Assembly (NCBI GenBank): GCA_963784885.1
Contig: CAWATA010000002.1
Coordinates: 1 to 64,000, forward strand
Direction: 5' to 3'
Origin: RHKX01 sp963784885
Lineage (GTDB): Bacteria; Actinomycetota; Thermoleophilia; Solirubrobacterales; 70-9
Length of the DNA stretch: 64,000 nucleotides
Shown: piece by piece, positions 41,351 through 50,316 of the stretch
How positions within the stretch are numbered: position 1 is the stretch's first letter
Layout of the letters: every line of letters starts with the position of its first letter
The notes under the pieces: model-generated
Seen by the model: the letters and a program-made list of their open reading frames with translations, nothing else
Told to the model about the DNA's origin: nothing
Database searches by the model: none
Made by a program: the position numbers and the translations under genes

Positions 41351-44010
41351 CGGCTGCTCCTCACCCTGACTGCGGTCACCTTGTACTCGGGGCAGTCGGT
41401 GGTCTCGTCGGTGTGTTGGGAGGTCAGCAGGTTCGCCGCGGCCTCGGGGAAGTGGAACGCCATGAACGCCTGACCCGGGGACACCCGGCGGGTGACGTCG
41501 GCGGTGACCTCGATCTCGCCGCGGCGGCTGGCGACCAGGACCCGGTCGCCGTCGCGGACGCCGAGGCCGGTCGCGTCGTCGGGATTGAGCTCGAGCAGCT
41601 CCTCGGGCACGAGCTCGAGGTTGCCCGTCCGTCTCGTCATCGTCCCGGCGTTGTAGTGCTCGAGGCGCCGGCCGGTGACGAGCAGGAGCGGGAAGTCGGG
41701 GTCCGGCTCCTCGCCCGAGGGGCGATACGGGATGGCCGCAAGCTGCGCCCGGCCGCTCGCGGTCGCGAAGCCGTGCTCGTAGAGGCGGCGCTCGTCGGGA
41801 CCGTCGGCCGAGCGGCATGGCCATGCGAGCGGCCCCTCGCCGTCGATGCGGCGGTGGGAGAGCCCGGCGAAGGTCGGCGTCAGCGACGCCATCTCGTCGA
41901 ACGCATCGGCCGGCTCCGGGCAGCCGAGGTCGGAGCCGAGGGCCCCGGCGACCGCGTTGATGATCGCGAAGTCCGGCTTCGCCTCGCCCGGGGGCGGGAG
42001 CGCCGGGCGGACCCGCTGGACCCGCCGGTCGAAGTTCGTGAACGTCCCGTCCTTTTCGAGGAACGAGGCGGCGGGAAGGACGACGTCGGCCAGCGCGGCC
42101 GTCTCCGACAGGAAGATCTCATGCGAGACGACGAGCTCGCAGGCGTCGATCGCGGCCCGCACGTGGGTCGAGTCGGGATCGGTCTGGACGATGTCCTCGC
42201 CGAAGACGATCAGCGCCTTCAGCTCGCCCGCGACCGCCGCGTCGAACATCTCCGGGATCCGCAGCCCGCGCTCGGGCCGGATCGGGACTCCCCAGGCGGC
42301 GGCGAAACGCTCGGCCGGCTCCGGGTCGGCGACCTTCTGATAGCCGGGGAGGACGTCGGGCATCGCACCCATGTCGGAGGCACCCTGGACGTTGTTCTGA
42401 CCGCGCAGCGGATTGGCGCCGCAGCCGGCGGCGGTGCCGACGCTCCCGGTCAGCGCCGCCAGGTTGCAGAGGGTTCGAACGCCCTCGGTGCCGTGCGCGT
42501 GCTCGGTGATCCCGAGTCCCCAGACGATCGCCCTCGCCTCGCCCTCGCCGTAGAGCTCGGCGGCGCGGACGAGATCGTCGGCGGGCACGCCCGAGATCTC
42601 CTCGACGGCCTCGGGCGGGTAGGCGGCGAGGAGCTCCCGAAGCTCGTCGAAGCCCTCGGTTCGCTCGGCGACGAAGGCCTCGTCGATCCGGCCGGCGCGG
42701 ATCAGCTCGGCGGCGAGCCCGTTGAAGACGGCGACGTTGGTCCCCGGCCGCGGGCGCAGGTGGACGTCCGCGAAGTCGGCGAGCTCGATCCGGCGGGGAT
42801 CGACGACCACCAGCCCGGCGCCGGCGATGACCCGCTGCTTGATCCGGGCGCCGACGACCGGATGCGCCTCGGTCGGGTTCGATCCGCAGAGCAGGAAGAC
42901 GTCGGCGCGGTCGAAGTCCTCGAACGGGTTCGTGCCGCCGGCGAGGCCGAAGGAGGCGACGAGCCCGGCGGCCGAGGGCGCGTGGCAGATCCGGGCGCAG
43001 TTGTCGACGTTGTTGGTGCCGACGGCCACCCGCATCAGCTTCTGCATCAGGTAGTTCTCCTCGTTGGTGGCCCGGGCCGAGGAGATCGCAGCCACGGCGT
43101 CGGGCCCGTGCTCGGAGATGATCCGCCCGAGCTCGCCCCCGACCCGGCCGATCGCCTCCTCCCAGGTCGTCTCGACGAGCTCGCCGTCGCGGCGGATCAG
43201 TGGCCGGCGGAGCCGGTCGGGCGAGCGGACGAATCCGTGGGCGAAGCGGCCCTTGACGCAGGCATGGCCGCGGTTGACGGGGGCGGCGCGGTTCGGCCTG
43301 ATCTCGACGACGTCGTCGCCCGACGTGAGGACGTCGAGCGTGCAGCCGACGCCGCAGTAGCCGCAGGTCGTGGTCGTCGTCCGCTCGGCGGACGCCTCCG
43401 CCGGGCGCTCGATCGTCGCGATCGCACCCGACGGGCAGGTGTCGGCGCAGGCGCCGCAGGAGACGCAATCGGACTCGGTCCACGGCCCGCCGGTGCCGGG
43501 CGCCATCACGGTGTCGGCGCCGCGGCCGACCATCGCGAGCGCGAAGCTGCCCTGGACCTCGTCGCAGATCCGGACGCAGCGGGCGCAGGCGATGCAGAGC
43601 TGCGGGTCGTAGGTGATGTAGGGATGCGAGGAGTCGACGGCGCCGGCACGGACGCCGCCGAAGCGGCTGTCGCTGACGCCGAGCAGGTCGCAGGCATCGG
43701 CGAGCTCGGTTCCCTCGGCGGGGGGCCCGGGGAGCTGGCCGACGATCAGCTCCAGCGACGTCCTCGAGATCGCGAACGCGTCCCCGTCTCCGGTGCTGAC
43801 GACGGCGCCATCCGTCGCGGGCGTCGTGCAGGCGGGTACCGGATCGACGACGCCGTCGACGGCGACCATGCAGGTCCGGCAGGAGCCGTACGGCTCCAGT
43901 CGCGGGTCGGCGCAAAGCGACGGCAACTCGACGTCGGCGGCGCGAACCGCATCGAGCAGGCGCGAGCCATCGGCGACCTCGACCGCGATGCCGTCGACGG
44001 TGACCCTCAT
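41347..44010 (-). CDS. fdhA: Molybdenum/tungsten formate dehydrogenase alpha subunit
   Basis: This 887-aa catalytic subunit oxidises formate to CO2 (or the reverse). An N-terminal [2Fe-2S] domain has Cys33, 44, 47 and 61. Two [4Fe-4S] clusters lie in CIACARCVRIC (139-149) and CVSCGACADTC (182-192). The MopB domain starts at CGYCGVGC (216-223) with its own cluster. DNCARICHAPS holds the active-site Cys342-His343, so this is a cysteine, not selenocysteine, enzyme. The cofactor-binding C-terminal domain ends the protein (YNAGTMTRRTGNLELVPEEL). The layout matches soluble NAD+-dependent FDHs. ATG 44010 is the start: it overlaps the stop of the NuoE/F-like gene and begins the ferredoxin domain. Molybdenum versus tungsten is undecided. 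Confidence 0.92.
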   Translation of the reverse strand: MRVTVDGIAVEVADGSRLLDAVRAADVELPSLCADPRLEPYGSCRTCMVAVDGVVDPVPACTTPATDGAVVSTGDGDAFAISRTSLELIVGQLPGPPAEGTELADACDLLGVSDSRFGGVRAGAVDSSHPYITYDPQLCIACARCVRICDEVQGSFALAMVGRGADTVMAPGTGGPWTESDCVSCGACADTCPSGAIATIERPAEASAERTTTTTCGYCGVGCTLDVLTSGDDVVEIRPNRAAPVNRGHACVKGRFAHGFVRSPDRLRRPLIRRDGELVETTWEEAIGRVGGELGRIISEHGPDAVAAISSARATNEENYLMQKLMRVAVGTNNVDNCARICHAPSAAGLVASFGLAGGTNPFEDFDRADVFLLCGSNPTEAHPVVGARIKQRVIAGAGLVVVDPRRIELADFADVHLRPRPGTNVAVFNGLAAELIRAGRIDEAFVAERTEGFDELRELLAAYPPEAVEEISGVPADDLVRAAELYGEGEARAIVWGLGITEHAHGTEGVRTLCNLAALTGSVGTAAGCGANPLRGQNNVQGASDMGAMPDVLPGYQKVADPEPAERFAAAWGVPIRPERGLRIPEMFDAAVAGELKALIVFGEDIVQTDPDSTHVRAAIDACELVVSHEIFLSETAALADVVLPAASFLEKDGTFTNFDRRVQRVRPALPPPGEAKPDFAIINAVAGALGSDLGCPEPADAFDEMASLTPTFAGLSHRRIDGEGPLAWPCRSADGPDERRLYEHGFATASGRAQLAAIPYRPSGEEPDPDFPLLLVTGRRLEHYNAGTMTRRTGNLELVPEELLELNPDDATGLGVRDGDRVLVASRRGEIEVTADVTRRVSPGQAFMAFHFPEAAANLLTSQHTDETTDCPEYKVTAVRVRSSR

Positions 44011-45662
44011 CCCCGGCTCCCATAGACGCGGTCGATGCTGCGGACGACCGGCGGGACGCTGCGCCCGAATGCGCAGAGGCTTCCGCGCTCCATCGCTTCG
44101 AGCATCTCGTCGCTGCCCTCCGCGCCGGCCGAGTCGCCGTCGGCCCGGGCCAGCTCGAGCCCGCGTCCCGTGCCGAGCCGGCAAGGGACGCAGGTGCCGC
44201 AGCTCTCCGCCGCCGCGAAGTTCCAGAAGTGGCGGAGCAGCTCCTCGCGTCCGATCCGCTCGTCGATCGCGATCAGGCTGCCGTGACCGAGATCCGCTCC
44301 GATCTCGCTGATCGCCTCGAAGGTCAGCGGCGTGTCGAGGTCGTCGGGTCCGATGAACCCGCCGAGCGGGCCGCCGACCTGGATCGCTCCGGGCTCACCG
44401 CCGTCGCGGAGCCCGCCGCCGAGCTCGGTGAAGATGCGCCGCAGCGACGTCCCGAGCTCGACCTCGTAGGCGCCGGGGCGCCGGAACCTCTCGTTCAGAC
44501 AGACGACCTTGGTGCCGCGGCTGTCGCCGACGCCCAGCCGGGCGTAGGCGTCGCCGCCGCGATCGACGATCCACGGGATCGACGCCAGCGTCTCGACGTT
44601 GTTGACCACGGTCGGGCGATGCAGGTAGCCGCGCTCGGTCGGGTAGGGCGGACGCGCGGCGACCTCGCCGCGGAGGCCCTCGACCGAGTGGATCAGCGAC
44701 GTCTCCTCGCCCGCGACGTAGGAGCCGGCGCCCTCGAACACCTCGACGTCGAAGCCGGTCTTCCCGCCGAGGCGGCCGGCGGCGCGGGCGTCGGCGATCG
44801 CGGCGCGAAGGGCGTCGCGGGCGTGCGGGTACTCGGAGCGGACGTAGACGATCCCGTGGGTGGACCGGGAGGCGATCGCAGCCAGCGCCATCCCGGCGAG
44901 GATCCGCTGCGGATCGCGCTCCATCAGCAGGCGGTCGACGAACGAGCCCGGATCGCCCTCGTCGCCGTTGCAGATCAGATACCGGGGGCCGTCGCCCGGC
45001 GCCTCCGACGCCGCCCGCCACTTGACCGCCGCGGGGAAGCCGGCGCCACCGCGCCCGCGGAGGCCGGAGGCGTTGACCTCCCGGCTGATCGTCGCGGCCG
45101 CGTCGGAACCGGCGACGCGCTCCCACGCGGCCCACGGCTCGGGCCCCCCGCCGGCGATCCCGGCGAGGACGACGGGCTCGTCCACGTCGACCGCGATCGG
45201 GACCTCGGGATCGCGGCGCGGGGCGGCGCCGCTGAGCTGGCCGGCGAGATCGGCGCCCGCACACGGGCGCTCGCCGTCGAGCGCCGCCGGGCCGCCGTAG
45301 CAGTAGCCGAGGCAGTAGACCGGCTGAAGCGAGACCGAGCCGTCGTCGGAGACGCCGCCGATCGGAGCGCCGAGCGCCTCCGACGCGGCGCCGAGATGCT
45401 CGCCGCCGCTTGCCGCGAAGCAGGCCGTTCCCGTGCAGACCCGCACGTGGCGGCGCCCGTGCGGGCTCGGCGCCAGGTCGGAGTAGAACGAGGCCGCGGC
45501 GTTGACGTGGGCGCGGGGGAGACCGAGCTCGGCCGCGATCCGGTCGACGTCGCCGGGCCGGACCTCGCCGCTCGCCGCGATCGCCCCCCGCAATGCCTCG
45601 AGCACCTCGTTCCCGCGCCGCCCGTACCGGCGTTCGATCTCGGTGACGATCCGGCCCGGCAT
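44007..45662 (-). CDS. fdhB: Fused NuoE-NuoF-like NADH-binding subunit of formate dehydrogenase
   Basis: This is a 551-aa fusion. Residues 1-135 are NuoE/FdsG-like with a [2Fe-2S] cluster (Cys76, Cys81, Cys117, Cys121). Residues 170-551 are NuoF/FdsB-like: NASGLRGRGGAGFPAAVKW (NADH site), YLICNGDEGDPGSF, GAGSYVAGEETSLIHSVEGL (FMN) and ESCGTCVPCRLGTGRGLE with the N3-type [4Fe-4S] cluster. It passes electrons between the catalytic subunit and NAD+. Start ATG 45662 overlaps the ppdK stop (TGATG) and its stop overlaps fdhA, so the three are coupled. It is homologous to complex I subunits, but the genomic context makes it a formate dehydrogenase subunit. Confidence 0.92.
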   Translation of the reverse strand: MPGRIVTEIERRYGRRGNEVLEALRGAIAASGEVRPGDVDRIAAELGLPRAHVNAAASFYSDLAPSPHGRRHVRVCTGTACFAASGGEHLGAASEALGAPIGGVSDDGSVSLQPVYCLGYCYGGPAALDGERPCAGADLAGQLSGAAPRRDPEVPIAVDVDEPVVLAGIAGGGPEPWAAWERVAGSDAAATISREVNASGLRGRGGAGFPAAVKWRAASEAPGDGPRYLICNGDEGDPGSFVDRLLMERDPQRILAGMALAAIASRSTHGIVYVRSEYPHARDALRAAIADARAAGRLGGKTGFDVEVFEGAGSYVAGEETSLIHSVEGLRGEVAARPPYPTERGYLHRPTVVNNVETLASIPWIVDRGGDAYARLGVGDSRGTKVVCLNERFRRPGAYEVELGTSLRRIFTELGGGLRDGGEPGAIQVGGPLGGFIGPDDLDTPLTFEAISEIGADLGHGSLIAIDERIGREELLRHFWNFAAAESCGTCVPCRLGTGRGLELARADGDSAGAEGSDEMLEAMERGSLCAFGRSVPPVVRSIDRVYGSRG

Positions 45663-48340
45663 CAGCCGATCGCCGCCCGCGCCGCCGCCATCCGGGCCAC
45701 CGGGATCCGGAAGGGCGAGCAGCTCACGTAGTCGAGGCCCGCCTCGTGGAAGAAGTCGATGCTCGCCGGATCGCCGCCATGCTCGCCGCAGATCCCGAGC
45801 TTCAGCTCCGGCTTGACGTCGCGACCGCGTTCCGCGGCGATCCAGACGAGCTCGCCGACCCCGTCGACATCGATCGTCTCGAACGGGCTGCGGCCGATCA
45901 GCCCGCCCGCGGCGTACTCGGGCAGGAAGCCGCTCTCGGCGTCATCACGCGACAGGCCGAGGGTCGTCTGGGTCAGGTCGTTGGTGCCGAAGCTGAAGAA
46001 ATCGGCGTGCTCGGCGATCCGGCCGGCGACGACGCAGGCACGGGGCAGCTCGATCATCGTCCCGATCGGGATCGCACCGTCCTCGCCCACGACCTCAGCG
46101 AGCGCCGCCTCGACCCGCTTCCGGAGGGTGGTCAGCTCCGATTCGAAGGCGATCAGCGGCAGCATGATCTCGACCCGGGCCGCGTCGCCGACCTCGCGGG
46201 CCGCCTCGGCGATCGCCCGCGACTGCATCTCGTAGAGACCTTCGAGGACCAGGCCGAGCCGCGCCCCCCGGGTGCCGAGCATCGGGTTGACCTCCTCGAG
46301 ATCGGCGGCGACGTCGCGGCGCTCGCGCGCTCGCGCGATCGCATCGGCGTCTCCCGCCGCCTCCGCCTCCGCGAGCTCGCGCTCGAATCCGGAGACCGGG
46401 ATGAACTCGTGCAGCGGCGGGTCGAGCAGCCGGATCGTCACCGGCAGCCCCGCCATCTCGGCCAACAGCGCCGCGAAGTCCCGGCGCTGGATCTCGCCCA
46501 GCCGGCGCAGGCCCTCGCGGTACTCGGCCTCTCGCGGGCCGCCGGGACCGCCGGCCGCCCGCTCCCGCCGGGCGAGCTCGCCGCTGATGAACATCTCGCG
46601 GACGAGCTCCTCGCGGTCAGCGCCGAAGAACATGTGCTCGGTCCGGCAGAGGCCGATCCCCTCGGCGCCGAGCTCGCGGGCGTGGCGGGCGTCCTCGGCG
46701 GTGTCGGCGTTCGCCCGGACCCCGAGCGTGCGGACCTCGTCCGCCCAGCCGAGCACCTCGGCGAACGCGGCACCGACCCCGGGGCGCACGAGCTCGACGT
46801 CGTCGGCGGTGACGGTCCCGGCGTTGCCGTCGATGACGATCACTTCCCCCTCGCTGAGCACGCGCCCGCCGATCCGGACCGTACCCGCGGCGGCGTCGAC
46901 CTCCATCTCGCTCGCGCCGCAGACGCACGGCCGCCCCATCCCGCGGGCGACGATCGCGGCATGGGAGGACTTGCCGCCCTGGGCGGTGAGGATCCCGCGG
47001 GCGGCGTGGAATCCGCCGACGTCGTCGGCGGACGTGAAGGGCCGAACGAGGACTACGTCGTCGCCGGCGGCGGCGCGGGACTCGGCGGCAGCGGCGGTGA
47101 GGACGATCGCGCCCTTCGCCGCGCCGGGCGAGGCCGGCACCCCGCGGGTCAGGACCGCGTAGTCGGCGCCCGGTTCGATCGCCGGGTGCAGGAGGGCCGT
47201 CAGCGAGGCCGGGTCGACGGTCCGCAGCGCGTCCTCCTTCGAAAGCAGGCCCTCGTGGCGGGCGTCGGACGCGAACCGGACGGCGGCCATCGCGTGCCGC
47301 TTGGCGCTCCGCGTCTGGAGGATGTAGAGCCGACCCTCCTCGATCGTGTACTCGACGTCCTGGATGTCGCGGTAGTGGGCTTCGAGGCGCTCGAGGCTCG
47401 CGACGAGCTCGGCGTGGGCCTCGGGCATTCGCCGCGCGAGCCCTCCGAGGTCCTCGGTGTTACGGACACCCGCCACCACGTCCTCGCCCTGAGCGTTGAC
47501 GAGGAAGTCGCCGTCGGGCCTCGGTTCCCCCGACGTGGGATCGCGGCTGAAGGCGACGCCGGAGCCCGACTGCTCGCCGGTGTTGCCGAAGACCATGCGC
47601 TGGACCGTCACGGCGGTGCCGAGCTCGTCGGGGATCCCGTTGAGCCGCCGGTAGGTGAACGCCCGTGGATTGTTCCAGGAGTCGAAGACCGCGCGGATCG
47701 AGCGGCGGAGCTGCTCGCGCGGGTCGTCGGGAAAGGGCTCGCCGGCCTCGCGCTCGTAGATCGCCAGGTACTCGGCGAGCAGCGTCCGCAGCTCGTCGTC
47801 TCCGAGCTCGCTGTCGTAGCTGGCCCCGGCCGCGTCGCGTGCCCGGCCGAGCGCCGACTCGAAGGCATCGGCGGGGACCCCGGCCACGACCTCCCCGAAC
47901 ATCTGGACGAGCCGCCGCCGCGAGTCGAGCGCGAGGTGGGGGTTGCCGTTCCGCGCCGCCATTCCCTCCGCGGATCGCTCGCCGAGGCCGAGGTTGAGGA
48001 CGGTGTCGAGCATCCCGGGCATCGATACGGGTGCTCCCGAGCGGACCGAGAGGAGGAGCGGATCGGCGGGATCGCCGAAGCCCTTCCCCGACTCCTCCTC
48101 GAGGGCCGAGAGGGCGGCATCGACCTGATCGTCGAAGCCCGCCGGCGGCTCGCCTCCCGAGCGCATGTATTCGACGCAGGCTGCGGTCGTGATCGTGAAG
48201 CCTCCGGGCACCCGCTCGGGGCCGAGCACGCGGGTCATCTCGGCGAGGTTCGCGCCCTTGTTTCCGAGCAGGTCGCGCATCGCCGCCGAGCCCGACGCGA
48301 AGGGGACGACCCAGCGCTCCCGCTCGCCCGTGCCGCTCAT
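45662..48340 (-). CDS. ppdK: Pyruvate, phosphate dikinase
   Basis: This 892-aa enzyme interconverts pyruvate + ATP + Pi and PEP + AMP + PPi. The N-terminal ATP-grasp domain shows NKGANLAEMTRVLGPERVPG, VSMPGMLDTVLNLGL and MVFGNTGEQSGSGVAFSRDP. The swivelling domain has the catalytic His in LTAQGGKSSHAAIVARGMGR with PCVCGASEM. The PEP/pyruvate barrel shows GIGLCRTEHMFFGADR, NPMLGTRGARLGL and FSFGTNDLTQTTLGLSRDD, then GICGEHGGDPASIDFF. Length is normal. It is first in an operon with formate dehydrogenase and focA and divergent from the pyruvate:ferredoxin oxidoreductase genes, so PEP-pyruvate interconversion is tied to anaerobic pyruvate metabolism. GAGGGACGAGG precedes the ATG. Confidence 0.95.
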   Translation of the reverse strand: MSGTGERERWVVPFASGSAAMRDLLGNKGANLAEMTRVLGPERVPGGFTITTAACVEYMRSGGEPPAGFDDQVDAALSALEEESGKGFGDPADPLLLSVRSGAPVSMPGMLDTVLNLGLGERSAEGMAARNGNPHLALDSRRRLVQMFGEVVAGVPADAFESALGRARDAAGASYDSELGDDELRTLLAEYLAIYEREAGEPFPDDPREQLRRSIRAVFDSWNNPRAFTYRRLNGIPDELGTAVTVQRMVFGNTGEQSGSGVAFSRDPTSGEPRPDGDFLVNAQGEDVVAGVRNTEDLGGLARRMPEAHAELVASLERLEAHYRDIQDVEYTIEEGRLYILQTRSAKRHAMAAVRFASDARHEGLLSKEDALRTVDPASLTALLHPAIEPGADYAVLTRGVPASPGAAKGAIVLTAAAAESRAAAGDDVVLVRPFTSADDVGGFHAARGILTAQGGKSSHAAIVARGMGRPCVCGASEMEVDAAAGTVRIGGRVLSEGEVIVIDGNAGTVTADDVELVRPGVGAAFAEVLGWADEVRTLGVRANADTAEDARHARELGAEGIGLCRTEHMFFGADREELVREMFISGELARRERAAGGPGGPREAEYREGLRRLGEIQRRDFAALLAEMAGLPVTIRLLDPPLHEFIPVSGFERELAEAEAAGDADAIARARERRDVAADLEEVNPMLGTRGARLGLVLEGLYEMQSRAIAEAAREVGDAARVEIMLPLIAFESELTTLRKRVEAALAEVVGEDGAIPIGTMIELPRACVVAGRIAEHADFFSFGTNDLTQTTLGLSRDDAESGFLPEYAAGGLIGRSPFETIDVDGVGELVWIAAERGRDVKPELKLGICGEHGGDPASIDFFHEAGLDYVSCSPFRIPVARMAAARAAIG

Positions 48341-48367
48341 CGCCTCGTCCCTCGCTCCACGGGCCTC

Positions 48368-48373
48368 AACCTA
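48368..48373 (-). promoter_or_regulatory. Probable -10 box of the ppdK-fdh-focA operon
   Basis: TAGGTT on the minus strand lies 27 bases before the ppdK ATG, leaving a leader of about 20 bases that contains the ribosome-binding site GAGGGACGAGG. The por promoter lies in the same 131-base gap, reading the other way. Confidence 0.4.
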
Positions 48374-48457
48374 TGGCGGGCCGGGATGGTCTCCATCCGT
48401 AGTTACAACCGAAGGAGGTTGGGACTGCTCCCCGATGCCGTGGGCCGGGGCACGGAC

Positions 48458-48463
48458 TACCTT
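48458..48463 (+). promoter_or_regulatory. -10 box, leaderless start of the por operon
   Basis: TACCTT lies 8 bases before GTG 48472 on the plus strand. Confidence 0.45.
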
Positions 48464-48471
48464 CGACTGCG

Positions 48472-49053
48472 GTGTTCCAGGTACGGATCCACGGGAGAGG
48501 CGGGCAGGGCGTCGTCACCGCCGCCGAGTTGCTCTCGGTCGCAGCCTTCGACGAGGGCCGCCACGCGCAGGCGTTCCCGACGTTCGGCTCCGAGCGCACC
48601 GGGGCGCCGGTCGTCTCGTTCTGCCGAATCGACGACGAGCCGATCCGGATCCGCGAGCCGATCGCCGAGCCGGACGCGCTGATCGTCCAGGACCCGACGC
48701 TCGTCCATCAGGTCGATCTCTTCTCGGGCCTCGGCGCCGATGCCTACGTCCTCATCAACAGCAGCCGCGACATCGCCGAGCTCGGCCTCGCCGACCTCGC
48801 GGGGCGCTTCCGCCGCGAGCGCCTCCTGGCGGTGCCGGCGACCGCCCTCGCCCGCGAGTACGTCGGCCGGCCGCTCCCCAACGCCGTCCTGCTCGGCGGA
48901 TTCGCAGCGTTCACGGGGATCGTCTCGGTCGGATCGGTGGCGAAGGCGATCCGCGAGCGCTTTCCGGGCGCCGTCGGCGAGGCCAACGTCGCCGGCGCCG
49001 AAGCCGCCTATCGCCGGGTCGAGGACGAGATCGGGGGGCTGGTCGGTGCCTGA
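48472..49053 (+). CDS. porC: 2-oxoacid:ferredoxin oxidoreductase, gamma subunit
   Basis: This is the 193-aa gamma subunit of a four-subunit pyruvate(2-oxoacid):ferredoxin oxidoreductase, which cleaves the oxoacid with CoA to acyl-CoA, CO2 and reduced ferredoxin. VRIHGRGGQGVVTAAELLSV (4-23) is the family start; PTFGSERTGAPVVSFCRIDD and PDALIVQDPTLVHQVDLF follow, then NAVLLGGFAAFTGIVSVGSV. It begins the por operon; its stop overlaps the alpha-subunit start by eight bases. The GTG start is supported by the TACCTT box and family alignment. Confidence 0.92.
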   Translation: MFQVRIHGRGGQGVVTAAELLSVAAFDEGRHAQAFPTFGSERTGAPVVSFCRIDDEPIRIREPIAEPDALIVQDPTLVHQVDLFSGLGADAYVLINSSRDIAELGLADLAGRFRRERLLAVPATALAREYVGRPLPNAVLLGGFAAFTGIVSVGSVAKAIRERFPGAVGEANVAGAEAAYRRVEDEIGGLVGA

Positions 49054-50305
49054 GCAGCTCGAGGGATCGCAGGCGGTCGCGCGGACCGTCGCCGCCTGCC
49101 GGCCGGAGGTGATCTCCGCCTACCCGATCTCCCCGCAGACCCACATCGTCGAGGCGCTGTCCGACCTCGTCCGGACCGGCGATCTCGCCCCCTGCGAGTA
49201 CATGATGGTCGAGTCCGAGTTCGCAGCGATGTCGGCCTGCATCGGCGCTTCGGCGGCGGGCGCACGGGCTTACACCGCGACCGCCAGCCAGGGCCTGCTG
49301 TTCATGGCCGAGGCCCTCTACAACGCCTCCGGCCTCGGGCTGCCGATCGTGATGACGCTCGCGAACCGCGCGATCGGCGCCCCGATCAACATCTGGAACG
49401 ACCACTCCGACTCGATGTCGCAGCGCGACTCGGGCTGGATCCAGCTCTACGCGGAGACGAACCAGGAGGCGGCCGACCTCCACGTGCAGGCGTACCGGCT
49501 GGCCGAGGAGCTGTCGCTGCCGGTGATGGTCTGCATGGACGGCTTCATCCTCACCCACGCCTTCGAGCAGGTCGACCTGCCGGCGCAGGACGCCGTCGAC
49601 GAGTACCTGCCCCCGTTCGAGCCGCGACAGCTGCTCGACCCGGCCGAGCCGGTGACGATCGGGGCGATGGTCGGGCCCGAAGCGTTCACCGAGGTCCGCT
49701 ACCTGATGCACGCCAAGCAACTGCAGGCGCTCGACGCGATCCCGCCGATCGCCGCCGAGTTCGAGTCCGCCTTCGGGCGTCCGTCGGGCGGGCTGGTGCG
49801 CGGCTACCGGATCGACGACGCCGAAACCGTCGTCGTCGCCCTCGGCTCGGTCCTCGGGACGATCGAGGACGTCGTCGACGACCTCCGCGACGAGGGAGTG
49901 AAGGCCGGTGTCCTCGGGATCAAGTGCTTCCGCCCGTGGCCGCTCGAGGAGGTCCGCGACGCACTCGCCGGGGCGCAGCGGGTCGTCGTGATCGAGAAGG
50001 CCTTCGCGGTCGGCGCCGGCGGGATCGTCGGGCAGAACGTTCGCCTTGCCCTCGACGGGCTCGGGATCCGGGTCCACGACATCGTCGCCGGCCTCGGCGG
50101 CCGCCCGATCACGAAGCGCTCGCTGCGGGCGCTCTTCGAGGACGTCTTCGCCGACCGGCTCGAACCCGGCGCCCTGCACTTCCTCGATCTCGATCGCGAT
50201 GTCGTCGAACGCGAGCTCGAGCGGATCCGGGATCACACCCGTCCCGGACCGCACGCGGAGAACATCGTCCGCGAGCTCGGCATCGTCGCGGCGAGGCCGC
50301 ACTGA
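49046..50305 (+). CDS. porA: 2-oxoacid:ferredoxin oxidoreductase, alpha subunit
   Basis: This 419-aa alpha subunit contains the pyrimidine-binding side of the thiamine diphosphate site and the CoA-binding domain. EGSQAVARTVAACRPEVISA and YPISPQTHIVEAL open it, EYMMVESEFAAMSACIGASA contains the catalytic Glu that activates ThDP, and YTATASQGLLFMAEALYNAS, GAPINIWNDHSDSMSQRDSG and YRLAEELSLPVMVCMDGFIL follow. The transketolase-C-like end is KAGVLGIKCFRPWPLEEVRD. The sequence motifs suit pyruvate or branched-chain oxoacid enzymes; pyruvate is favoured by the ppdK neighbour. The GTG 49046 start gives MPEQLEGSQA. Confidence 0.92.
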   Translation: MPEQLEGSQAVARTVAACRPEVISAYPISPQTHIVEALSDLVRTGDLAPCEYMMVESEFAAMSACIGASAAGARAYTATASQGLLFMAEALYNASGLGLPIVMTLANRAIGAPINIWNDHSDSMSQRDSGWIQLYAETNQEAADLHVQAYRLAEELSLPVMVCMDGFILTHAFEQVDLPAQDAVDEYLPPFEPRQLLDPAEPVTIGAMVGPEAFTEVRYLMHAKQLQALDAIPPIAAEFESAFGRPSGGLVRGYRIDDAETVVVALGSVLGTIEDVVDDLRDEGVKAGVLGIKCFRPWPLEEVRDALAGAQRVVVIEKAFAVGAGGIVGQNVRLALDGLGIRVHDIVAGLGGRPITKRSLRALFEDVFADRLEPGALHFLDLDRDVVERELERIRDHTRPGPHAENIVRELGIVAARPH

Positions 50306-50316
50306 GGAGACCGGGC

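Noticed and set aside
41326..48682. Very long open frames (about 900 and 980 codons) on the plus strand opposite fdhA, fdhB and ppdK
   Set aside because: They run antisense to genes with full sets of catalytic motifs, have Arg/Asp/Gly/Leu-rich composition without domains, and are the usual by-product of strong third-position G+C.
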